64,000 nt of DNA from the NCBI GenBank assembly GCA_947561395.2, contig OX387182.1, positions 2,862,001 to 2,926,000 of the forward strand, in the 5' to 3' direction. The notes under the pieces are model-generated. The model saw only the letters and a list, made by a program, of their open reading frames with translations. It did no database searches and was not told where the DNA came from. The DNA is from Buxus sempervirens (lineage: Eukaryota > Streptophyta > Magnoliopsida > Buxales > Buxaceae). Positions 1-10,900 of the stretch are shown one piece after another (within the stretch, counting starts at the first letter, position 1; the number at the start of each line of letters is the position of its first letter). The position numbers and the translations under genes were made by a program.

Positions 1-1711
1 AGTACCGTGGAATTCTAAGGCGAAGACAATCACGCGCAAAGGCAGAGTCAGAAAAGAAAGTTACAAAAGTTAGAAAGGTAAATGAGATGAGATGCATTTG
101 TTTATATACTAAAAATTTTTGGAGTCACAGTGATTGTTAATCCTTGGTTTTTTTGGAGGTTCATTTCAATTCTTGTGATTAAATATGGTGTGTGAGAGCA
201 AAAAAAAAAATGCAATGAGGTTGATCTACTTAAAAGCTAATCTGCAATATTTATCATTTTGTTCTGATGTGTAATAAGATTCAGGAAACATTGCCTGTGA
301 TGTACTTGTTTAGAAATGTTTTTTAAACATAAAAAATTAAACCATAATGTAAGAGGACCTTCCATTGTCATATTTAAATTTATTTCACGTAGCCCCTAAT
401 CAAGAAAATTTTGTTTGTTTGAACACAAAATATGATTTGGATACCATGGTCATTGTAAATGGATTTTACAAGTATGGCATCATAATTACTTCCATTATTA
501 CTAATACGAATGATTATTATCATTGTCATCTCATGTGATTATGCTGTCACTCTCATCATCTACAATATAAACATCAGTTTTAATAGTGGTCCATTATCAC
601 ATAGTATCTTTGACTGAAGTTGCATATAAGAGATACCTGTAAACTAGTGGTTGAAATCAATTCAAATGGATACTAGAGGGAATAGTATCTTTGAATGAAG
701 TTTCATATAAGAGATACCTATAAACTCATGGTGAAATCAATCCAAATTTTGGCTGAGTCAACAATCCTCTAGTATCTTTAAAACTACAAGTAAGTTCGAA
801 GTAATTGTAGGCTTTAGTTGGTGGATCTTTCAACTTTCCCATTGTATCCATCTCAGATGTGACGTGAAATGAGTAAAATTGGTGCAGGACATATATGGCT
901 GACATTTTCACATCAGTTTCCAATTAGTAAATGAAAGTTTTGTTGTTTTATAGTTATCATTTATGTAGTTTATAATTGATATTTTGTTGGTGGTTGAATC
1001 ATGAATAAAAGCTAGACCTTTGATTTATGGATCAGAATGTTAGATAACCAAAAAGTAACATATGCATAGAATGAACGTTGCTAAGACACAGATGTTGAGA
1101 TGGATTTGTGTTAAGATAAAGAAAGATAAGAAATGAAAACAGTCGACAATTGCGTGGTCCCAAAAAAGTGATGAGAAATGAACTTGGCTTAAGCATGTAA
1201 TGAGAAGACCTTAGGAGGCAGCTGTGAGAAGGTGCGCATTTAAAGATTTAAGACAGCGACAGGAAGATAAAAAAGAACATAGATATAGTCTTTTAGAATG
1301 TATGTAGGTACTCATAGGCTAACTGAAAATTTTTTCTTTGATAGATTGGGATGGAGGAACAGGATTCATGTTGACCCCATCATGGGATAAGGCATTCGGC
1401 TTTGATTGATTAATTAAATGAATGATCCATGACACTTCTTCGTCGAGTTCCCATATCTAGGGATGGCAATGGGGCTTGTTAATTGGATAACCTACCCCGA
1501 TCCACCCCTAATGGTTAGGGTTTGGTAGTTCATAAATAAGGTTCGTTTCGAGTTAGGGTTTAGTCTAACCCTACCCTAAGCTGTTCGGAACCCGACCATA
1601 ATCCATTAAAATATATGTTGTTCACATATATCCCATATAAAAATATATATTTAATAAATAAAAATAGTATAGTGCTATTATTATATGCCTAATAATATAA
1701 TTACTATATAC

Positions 1712-1762
<51 letters not shown>

Positions 1763-4700
1763 CACACACGTATATGTATCTATCTTTATAGTTATTATCA
1801 ATAATAATATATCATTATCATTATTTTAGTAGCAAATTTTTAATTTTTATAATATTTTTATATGTTTTTATAATTTGTTTGATTTTTTTTATAATTTTAT
1901 GAATCTTTTGGCACAACGGCATGAAAAATGTGGCAGCACGAGCGGCATGTCATCAAAATTCCAACAAAATGGCACACGGGGCCCTAACATGCAGCATGGC
2001 GAACCTTGCCCACCCTTTACCACCCAATGGGTTTATGAGCAGGTTTGGTATTGGCTAAATGCTTCTAGGGCATGTTGGGGTTTGTCAAAATCTCCTCTTT
2101 CCCTGATGCCATTCCTACTTGTATCCTACAATATGGGGTCAAGCAGATCCAACATTTTCCTTTCCCATAGTATCCTTGTTAGATATGAGATGATAGGGGT
2201 AAAACTTTTTGGGATATATATCTGCCACTTTCAAATTGGTTTCCGATTTTATAAATGGAATTTGGTTATTTTATACATTATCATATTTATAGATCATAAT
2301 TGCCATTTTATTGGTTCAAAATTTTCCTTGTTGAATATAAATTATGAATCTGTATCTTGCTTATTTATGTAGATAGTCCCCATATCCTAAAATATGAAGA
2401 TAGTCCCTATTGTCCCCACTATGAAGATATATGAATCTATATCTTGCTTATTTATGTAGATAGTCCCCATATCCTACAATATGCTGATCATGCAGATCCA
2501 ACGTTGACACATATCGACACGTGAGCCTCTATGCTTTGGTCCATGTAACATAGCTTGGACTTGGAATGAGATTGTAAGAGGCATTTAATTTACCAACGAG
2601 AATGGTGAGGTTGTGGGAGGACACTTGGTTGGAGTGCTCTATTGTTCCATGATTTAATGACCTTCGTTGTTAACTTACTTAATAGAGGTTTGAATCATAG
2701 AGATACTATCCACCCTGGTGACATGAACTGGATGCTATCTATTTTATTAGCTGATGGTATTAGTTATTCAATTTTCATCTCTTCTTTAGATAGTCTTGTT
2801 GAAAGAGGAGCCAGGCACCTGAAAGTGGATTTGGGAGAGCCAGGAAACCTGATTTGGAGATCCCCTATTCCCTCAAAGGTGGTGGTGTTGTGATCAGCCT
2901 TTCTTGATGGGATTTTACTACTAACCACTTGATTTTTACATGTTGGAAAGGTAGCCTTCAGCTTGTAGTATTTTATTTTGAGCAATTTTGGAGGCCAGTT
3001 GGTGGCACCTTGTAGCTTTGATGCTGCTATAATATAATATCACAGAGTTATTGAAGGGGTGGATACAAAAGTCTATTTTATATGATGGAAATACAATAAG
3101 GGTTTTGCAAGTTGAGTTGTACAGAGGAATCATGTTTTACCTCACTAACCATCAAACACTCTCCATTGCCCCTTTCTTTTTTATTATTAAACTACTTTTA
3201 CTGACCAAAAAAAAATTGTTTGTTAAATTATTAGGGATTAAAGTCACTTTTACAGCCATTGTTGGTAGTAACAAAGGGAATTTGCGGCTGAATAGCTGAG
3301 ATTTGATGCAATCTTCTGTGTGAGACCCTAAGTATGAGAATTTGTGGGGTAGGATAGAATTGGTATGGCATGTCCTCTTTCCAGAAGTTTATCATTGAAT
3401 CTGTAATAAAATTACTGGGGCAATAAAGATAAAGGTTAGATACAAAACCATCCGATACAGTTTTCTTTTGAAGATGGCTGGGTTGTGGAAGGGATGAAAA
3501 ATTGATTATTATTCTGCAACTATATCTTTGTTTGTGAAGGAGATGAAATTGAACAGGAAAATGAGCTAGATATCGGTAGAAATAGTTTAATATTTCTACC
3601 GATTGAGGGGCTTGTAATGGCATTGATCAATCCCATGATTGAGTCAGTGAACTACTTAAGATTAATGAAATTAAATTGACAGATGCTATAAGCAGGCTTT
3701 TCATGGAAACTCCATCTTGAGTGCTTCTTTGACCTGTGACTTGTACCAAAAAGTTAAGATACTTCTCAACTAATTAATATAGCTAACCACCATATTGTCG
3801 TTTTTGCTTTCTTATCAAGTGTGAGGCATTGTACCATATGAAGAATGCTAGATAGTTGAGATATAGCTCCTACTAAACTGCTCTAGTGAAGCTTTCTAGT
3901 AAAGGTGGATGTCGGGTGTCCTTCCAACTATTTTAGCTGTTGGTATTATTTTGTGTCTGTTTCTTTGCATGGAAACGGCCATAGGGTCATGGAAAATGGC
4001 TCAGATTGTATCCGTCTTACTTTGGCAATATGGGTGGATAAGGCCTCTCCATCCAATAACATTAGCATAATTATGGGACTTATATAATGATAAAAAAAGC
4101 CTTTTACAGTTTTTGAAAGCACTATTTCTTTTGGTCAAAAAGAAATCCTGTGAAGCAGAATCAACTTTCTCTAAATGGCTTTGTAGGTTATCCTGAATCT
4201 TGCTGGATGCTTTGTTGAATTTTCCATTTATTGGTTGGTAACTTGGTATGTCACTTTCTCAAGGCTAGGAGTGGTGTCGGTGGCTTAAAGTGATGCCGTA
4301 ATTTCTTTTTTTCCCCCTCTTTTTTCTATTATTGTGGTTATATTTATGGTGAGTTGGAAAAAAAATTTTCCCCATAATAACTGCTCGGATCTTCATGTTT
4401 TGACTAGTGATTGCACACTTGCACTTGTCGATGCCTTCTGTTTCCTATTTCTATTTTTCTGCCGTAATTTGTGTAGGAGTAGGATCCTGAATATCTCTGA
4501 AGTTATGAATTTTCTTCAAGTTCCAAATTAATAAGTTTTCTGCACTCTTCAGCCTTACCTTCACGAGTCTCGGCACCAGCATGCTATGAGAAGGGCAAGG
4601 GGCTGTGGAGGTCGTTTTCTCAACACAAAGAATGCTGATAGTAATAATTCTAACCCATCAAGTTCTAGTACAGCTCCCTCAACAGAGTCAGCCAGTCCAT

Positions 4701-4984
4701 CAGGCCTTGAACCCTTGCCACACGCTAACTGTTCTCGAAACTTGGATACCTCTGCTAGTTCTCAAGAGATAAAAGAGCCCTTTGCAAATGATAATTGTGA
4801 TGCAGATACTCAGTCCAATGGCAACACTAACAGTGTTGATTGCTACGAACAGCATCAGTGCTTTGCAATGTCAACATTTAATTCACTCTCAGGTGAGAGA
4901 GCAGAGGAAGGAGACTGCTCAGGTCAACAGTGGGGAAGTATTGCAGTAAACAGGGCCCGAAACAGGGCCCTTGCCATCAAGTAA
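1..4984 (+). CDS. NF-YA: NF-YA (HAP2/CBF-B) transcription factor, 3' part
   Basis: Partial gene; coding exons <1..77 and 4553..4984, upstream exons outside the window. NF-YA joins the NF-YB/NF-YC dimer and gives the trimer its CCAAT-box specificity in the nucleus. The first exon reads through the NF-YB/YC-interaction helix ([15 protein letters not shown]) and ends in phase 0 at VRK followed by GTAAAT. The second opens after a pyrimidine-rich AG with [11 protein letters not shown], then [14 protein letters not shown], the DNA-binding subdomain with its His/Arg residues and GGRF. A Ser/Asn-rich tail of about 115 residues follows and ends at TAA. The 4,475-bp intron splits the two subdomains and carries LINE debris and simple repeats. 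The domain is highly conserved, so the family call is firm; the paralogue cannot be named. YRG replaces the more usual YHG of the first helix. Confidence 0.93.
601..750. repeat. 81-bp tandem duplication in NF-YA intron
   Basis: Two diverged copies with period 81 begin ATAGTATCTTTGA at 601 and 682, with shared blocks such as CATATAAGAGATACC. Intronic, no coding content seen. Confidence 0.6.
1065..1400 (+). mobile_element. RTE-type LINE 3' remnant
   Basis: Broken translation on the + strand matches the C-terminal tail of plant RTE-clade LINE open reading frames: [13 protein letters not shown] (family pattern VAEMRMLRWMCG), later a WLKHVMRRP block (family pattern WFGHVQRRP) followed by AAVRRC, and a terminal [12 protein letters not shown] block (family WRNxIHV). 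Stops interrupt the frame, so this is an old 5'-truncated copy inside the NF-YA intron. Identification rests on recognised motif order only. Confidence 0.6.
1711..1759. repeat. (CATA)n/(TA)n microsatellite
   Basis: CATA repeats run into about 35 bp of uninterrupted TA dinucleotides, in the NF-YA intron. Confidence 0.9.
2344..2482. repeat. 87-bp-period duplication in NF-YA intron
   Basis: The segment beginning ATGAATCTGTATCTTGC at 2344 recurs with one change at 2431 (period 87). Both copies continue through TTATTTATGTAGATAGTCCC. Confidence 0.6.
2580..2945 (+). mobile_element. L1-type LINE remnant (zf-RVT region)
   Basis: Conceptual translation contains [10 protein letters not shown], then [11 protein letters not shown] followed by a degraded [11 protein letters not shown]. 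This order (FWxDxW, then iWkspiPpKv..W.....ilT) is characteristic of the region after the reverse transcriptase in plant L1-type elements. Several stops and frame changes mark it as a decayed fragment inside the NF-YA intron. Confidence 0.55.
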
Positions 4985-5560
4985 ATCCTGGGGTTTGAAG
5001 GGTCTCTCCAGCATTGCTCTGTCAAGTCTGATACTGCTGCATCTACAAAGTATGCAGTGGTTTACTTGGTTTGACTTCATAGGTTTCTCATGCATTCTTG
5101 CCGGGCAAACATCTATCCGAGCGGCGGTGTCAGGTGAAGCTGGAGGCAGTGGCCCTATCTGACCAGAGAGAACTACCTGGTTATTTGGTGTTCTTCAGGC
5201 AATTCATTCTTGGCTTGCACGTTGTGTGTGTGTTTTTTATATTTTTCGGTTTTTTTTTTAGGCAGAAGAGACAGAAGACAGGTACCTCAGGTAGGGTGAG
5301 ACCTGGGGCATCTATAGTATGCCAGTGTTTCTGATCCTCTTACCATTCTCCCCAGTTATCTCCTGTACAAAGAAAAGTGATAAGTTAGGTGATTAGAATC
5401 AGGTGTGAAAAGGAGCTGAAGCTGGGAAAAAATTTCATTTGGTTTCTTCTTAGAAGACTGTTTGTGGAACTTGGAGATTGGTCAAAACCTCTTCAGGTAC
5501 GTAAGGACTTTTGGGGGAAGGCAAAAACCTTTGTATCCGCAACTTGTTTTACGTTTGACT
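4985..5560 (+). other. NF-YA: Probable NF-YA 3'UTR
   Basis: Non-coding stretch directly after the NF-YA stop codon, containing the miR169-like site. The end point is a guess, since no unique polyadenylation signal is clear. The T-rich tract ending in AG near 5262 could mark a 3'UTR intron acceptor, which would need RNA evidence. Confidence 0.5.
5196..5216 (+). promoter_or_regulatory. miR169-type target site in NF-YA 3'UTR
   Basis: The 21 bases from CAGGCAATTCATTC to TTGGCTT pair with the canonical plant miR169 sequence as recalled, with about three mismatches and one G:U wobble; the miRNA 5' half (TTGGCT side) pairs almost fully. Plant NF-YA mRNAs are established miR169 targets through 3'UTR sites, so position and gene identity support each other. 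Expected effect: cleavage or lowering of NF-YA transcript. Confidence 0.85.
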
Positions 5561-5875
5561 TAAAAGTGGAATGTTGAACTGGTGCAACTTGGCCGATTTG
5601 GCACACCAAACTACTACTGACTCTTGACCAAGTCCTTCCTAATGGTTACATGGGGGAGGATTGGTGAAGTCAGCTGATTTGAAGGATTGGTTTTCTGCAC
5701 ACAGGATTTCCAGGATAGGATGGACTATTTGAATTTAGTTATGGTCCCTTTTTTCATTGGTTGACCAAAAAATGCATGAAAATTCTGGAAATTTTAGGTT
5801 TTCATGCCAAAGACAAAAGGAGCAAGAATAGATGCCCAACTATTCTTAAAATTATCTTGAAAAAAATATGGTTAC

Positions 5876-6384
5876 TGAGTCGAAGAGGGATTACTTTCCC
5901 AAGCAAAAAATTCCGGGCATCAGTACCTCTGTCCATGATATCCAACTGAAGCCACCCACATATGAAGAAAAACATTTACAAGACTGCAGCCATGTTTCCT
6001 GAACAAATAATGGTAATTATTGCACCTTGGTAATTACACTTATAGTTCGATAACCTGCCAACCGAAAACACAATGCAAAACATCAAGAATAAAGCAGTAA
6101 GCCACTTCCTACAGCTGTAACTATCTCAATTATTCAAATCAACGCAAATGAAGCACAAGTCAAACAGAAAATTTGAACAACTTACCATCAGGATCGGCAG
6201 CGCCTGCTATCTGAAGTTGCCAGATCTGAACTGCTAATATCAGACAGCTTGGATGTTTGATATATGACAATATCATTGTTCTAATCCGCGGCTCCAAATC
6301 AGAGGGCTGGTCACCAACTGGAACCTTTGTGATCCCAGGTAAATCCACCAATGTGATATCAAGAAATGATTCTATGGTTGATAT
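5876..6384 (-). pseudogene. Dynamin-related protein gene fragment (GTPase domain)
   Basis: Three consecutive exon-like segments on the - strand, in order 6384-6186, 6054-6026 and 5945-5876, with consensus splice borders and compatible phases. The first reads LDITLVDLPGITKVPVGDQP, the dynamin G3 region, then RIRTMILSYIK and ends ADPDG. The second reads GYRTISVITK and the third LDIMDRGTDARN, so the G4 TKLD motif is assembled across a splice. In the first segment the usual run after LILAV (TPANSDLANSDALQ) is replaced by a shorter QIWQLQ, a net loss of about eight codons. No upstream P-loop exon or downstream GED exons were found, so this looks like a truncated genomic duplicate, DRP3/DRP1-like, not a processed copy. 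Confidence 0.8.
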
Positions 6385-7936
6385 CTACAGAAAATAATCC
6401 ATGATATGTGAACCAATGCTTTAGGTAGACACGATGCTTAAACACATTCATTGAGGCCGCTGTTAGTTTAAGAGAAATTTCCTCATGAATTAATCGGATA
6501 CAGCGTCGGAGAGTGATGTTGAATACAAATTTATTGTTTTTTAAGTTTCTAATGGTGTATTGTTCTATGTTTTACACTTTTTCAGTTCTATTTCAAACTA
6601 ATTGTTTTGGATGACCATAAATGGGTGGAGAATAATAACTAAAGAGCAAATCTCATATTGCTATAGAGACAAAAGAAAAAAATGAAAAGAGAATGTGTAA
6701 AAACTCTATTGTAATATATTGTAAGTCATGTGCAGTGTTTGATGAAAACCATCAATACCAATTACTGTGTTCTAAGTCCATTAAACCAGCAAGTTAATTG
6801 GTTTTTTCTGCAGGAAGTCCATGCACATCCACTGAATCATGAGTTTTTAGCCCAGAGCGTTTGTGGGGGGCTGAGATCTGTCTACATTTTTATGCTTCAG
6901 GAGTGATCAGAAAAGGGAAAAAGAGGAAAATAATGAGGAGGGATTTCGATTGCGCATAAAAACGAGAGAACAGGGGGGGGGTTTCTTGTTTAGGCGTTCT
7001 CTTCTTCTTATTTTCATCATTCTGTGTGCTTTCTCTTTGAGGCTTGAAGCTTGCTCCATCGACTCCAACCATTACAAGCGTAAGGCACTCAAGTTCCGAC
7101 TTGGAGAGATATTTTGGGTTCTTCTCTTTCCAGCTGAAGGTGCATCGCATAGTTTCTCTAACAATCCATCCAGTCGCCGGAGAACAAGGCTAATTGTTGG
7201 TATTTTCCCCTTTGTTCTACTCATCTTCTATCGACTTTATTTAATTCTTTCATGTGAGATTTTTAATTCCATTCATTGTTTAATGGGTTGGATATAACCT
7301 AGACTCTTGAGATATATTTTTGGAAGAATATTCATGGCGTGCTACCATGAGTGGTTACTTTCTATTATTTTTTCTTTTTCAATGATATGGCTATGGGTCG
7401 TTCAAAACACACAAACTCACCTTAGATGTATCTTACTTGATGTCCTTTTTTACGGAATTATTCAGATCTGTGATGATACAACTGAACTAAATCAGTTCTC
7501 TATTTTCGGGATCTAGATATTGAAATTATCGAGTTATGGTCTGAATTGCTCATTTTGCTCTTTGTAACTGCATGGGTAAGAAATGGAAGTGTGAAAGGTA
7601 AAGCACCTAAAGTGGGTTACTTGCTCCAAGTGGGTGGATGATCAAATTTATCATCCTTAGCCTTAGTGCACTGAAATGATTCAGTGATATGTAATGATCG
7701 ACCTGTCCAAATTAATGACCTGACCTTAACCAGTTGTCATTGTGTATAAACAACCAACTCTTAATAAAATGATTTCTGTCTGCAAGGCCAATAAACGACC
7801 TGCATTGGGGTATCTGCACGTATTGGTAAATTTTGTGCATATTGACCTTTTTGTAATATCTCGAAGCTATTAGCAAAATCATGATACTTTGGGTTGTGGA
7901 CATACATATTTCATCGTAATATTCTCATCCTTGCAG
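6385..7936. other. Intergenic region and probable GluRS leader
   Basis: Between the dynamin remnant and the first GluRS coding exon. That exon opens immediately after a TTGCAG acceptor at 7936, so an upstream non-coding exon must exist. The pyrimidine-rich, stop-containing stretch around 6990-7199 followed by GTATTT is a candidate leader exon and donor. No clear TATA box was recognised, and the C/G-run near 6967 is a simple tract. Confidence 0.35.
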
Positions 7937-10900
7937 ATGACGATGGACATCACATTGTGTTTCTCTGTTGATAATACTCCACTTTCAGTTATTGCCGCAG
8001 CAAAGATCGCTGGCCTTTCAGTGTCACTGGATTCAACTTTTCCTCCTGGTTCTGCACCATTTTTTCAGTTTTCCTCTGGGTAATTATTTTCCCTATGATT
8101 CTAGTTGTTTATCTCTGTGATTCTTGTTAATTTTGAGTGGAAATTGGTTGCAGATCAATTTATCTTTGTTATATATTTCCCTAATTTAAGTTATTTCTTT
8201 GGATACTGAATTTCGGAGTTTTGGCCATGCTCAGCTCATGCTTGAGCCTTTTAGCTTCTTTTCTTTTATTTTCCTTTTTTTTGGGTCATTTTTGTTATCT
8301 TTATTTTTTTGTTTTATAGAATGGTAAGTGCTTCTATCTTCAAACTCGGCAAAGCTTACTCACATTATGAGAGGCCGAGAAATTATGCTACCTTTTTTAG
8401 ATGGATTCAGTTTTCGATTTTAAAGGTACAACTCTCGAAGTTTAATTTCATTCTGCAAGTTCTTAGTGTTGTGTCATCCCACTTGTTAGCGAATGAAGGA
8501 ATCTTTTGTAGCTTTGATCTATAGAAGTTAGGGCTCTTGACTGGTTCGAGAAGTTTTAATCCTTTCGCTTTTGATGTAGTAATTGTACTAGTAATACTAG
8601 TCAATGACCCCCTTGTCTATGAAGTTATTAAATTTTCTGTTTGTTTCTTTGTTTCATCTATCTAAAGCAACAGATATGTCAAGATATAAAAATGTAATTT
8701 TCCCACGGAATCTTGGCCAAATATATCTTATGACAGTCTCAGATGAAATTTTGAACTTGCTGTGGAGCTTTGTTGGGATTTACAAGTTAGTTAGATTTGG
8801 TTCCTGGTGGGTGACCATTTATCTGTATGATTTGCATGGGCCGCAGCAATTAGCATTTTTGGCTTGTATCAAGGAATGCAGTTATTGCTTATCTCTTTCT
8901 TTATTGTTTATGGATTTCCATTTTAAGTATTAAACATAGTGGCCACATTGGTATTGGATTTTATTCTTGTTAGTGGCATATTGATTTTTTATGCTGCTAT
9001 GTCCTAGATGCAGTTATTGAAATGAAATTCTATTCTTGTATTCTATCTCTATACTATCTTATCTCTGGTTTGGGTTCCCCAGTTAATTTCTTTTAATACT
9101 TTGAGTATTGGTTTATGGAAGTACTATTTTATGGCTATATATAATCTTTTTTTTTTCTTTGGTAATTAACAATAATGCATTTTAAAAATAACATATTGTT
9201 AGGATTTGGTATTTCTGGCCCCAACTTGTAAGAAATTTGTGCAAGAAATTTTTTTAATAAATTGTTGTCAGTTCAAACAAAACACTTCTGGACATTCAAT
9301 GGGAACAACACACAAGCAACCAGGCAACTGCAATGAGAAAATCAACAAAGAAACCAGTATAGCGATAACATATCAAATAAAATGTCCTGACAAAATCTGG
9401 CTATCTTCGTATTATGTGGCCAGGGCACAACATGGGCTCACGTTTTCATTCATGGTGCAAGACAGCCATCCCAGTAACCGGCCACAAGAACAGCCAGGTC
9501 AAGACTACTTAGCGTCTTTCCCCTTCTATCAATGGCCTGAAGCACCACTGTAGATCCATCTGACCTAAATAAAAAAAGGCATCACTCAATCAAACTTAAA
9601 CCATTTTCAGTGTCAGGTTAGGCCACAATGCAGAAAGCTGATTGATGGATTCTCCTGGATGTGGAAGCTAATATGCATATGGACAAATAGAGCCATTAAA
9701 TTTTTTCTCTTTCAAGAATGTCAAGAGTGTTGATCTTTATGAACTGTCAACAAAAAACCCTTAACCCTAGGTGTAGTAGACAACTGTTAAACGTGTTTAA
9801 CGAAGAACAAACGCATTGGACTACAATTGGAAACATTAAGAGCCAAGGAAAAATAATTATATGAAATTGTGCTTTTCATATCTTTTTGACCATGTATTGT
9901 GGTCAACTGATTGAAAATCAACGAAGACGTGCTTTAGAAATTCTAGAGTCCTAACCTTGGCTTTATTAGGATGAAAATTTTTAAGATGGGGAAGATCTTA
10001 AGAAACATCATGGCTTCATTCAGAAATTATCTCAACAACTAATGGATTATTGATTTGAAATGTATTTAAGACAACTATGAACTTTTCACTCAACTGGCAC
10101 TCACCCAGCTACATTTTGTGGATTTCATTGTCATTACCTAATCAAAACTGAATATGAGGATAATGAGTAATTAGGGAAAAATATATTTTCAAGGGTTAAT
10201 AAAGCTACTTTGACTCCATTATTTAAATCCCAAATCTTTTTACCAATCAAAAAAATTTTTACATCCCAAATCTTCTGACCGATGAAAAGTTGAACATTCC
10301 TCAATCATCTTTTTATCCACTTTCTCTAAATTCTTTTAGTTACATAGAATGATTTGAAAAATTCCACTCAACTCTGTCGTAAGTTCTTTCCAGATTGAGC
10401 TTACATGTAAGTCGCATGTTTCCAGTTTCCTCTATTCCTCTCTTCAGTCATTAGCAGCAGGAATGCAGTCTGTAATTTGTCTTTCTTTGATGAACCACTC
10501 TGGTTTATTGTTATAAAAAACCTAGTAACTCCACATACTTATCCTTAGGTGGATATGTCAATCTCCTCAAGTCATTTGTAGTTAATTTGAAATTAAGTTG
10601 AGTGTTAGTGTATTACCGTAATGAATATAATTAGGAAACAACTACTATTCTCTATTCTCCACTAACTTTGGCATGCCACATTGACTATAATGTTGCTTCA
10701 CCATCTTTCCCTGTCAACTTCTGCCCTTTTCTTTCCTTGTTGACTGGGTTCTTAGCCTGGTAGCTCGGCAGCTGTAATAATAGTTCTTGGATGTTGGCTG
10801 CAGTTCACATAGTCGCTGCATTCCACAGTAACACTTTTGGTATGCCTAGAACTCTAGTTAGATTGATGATTATTGGTTGCAACGTCCCATAAGCTTAAGT

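Noticed and set aside
1875-2372. 165-codon + strand frame in the NF-YA intron
   Set aside because: No protein-like conservation; the sequence contains the 87-bp repeat and low-complexity AT tracts.
6890-7297. Overlapping frames on both strands upstream of GluRS
   Set aside because: No family resemblance; the position fits a pyrimidine-rich leader exon of GluRS.
9206-9553. 115-codon + strand frame in GluRS intron 1
   Set aside because: It is the shadow of the better antisense exon-like segment at 9450-9564 and shows no recognisable family.
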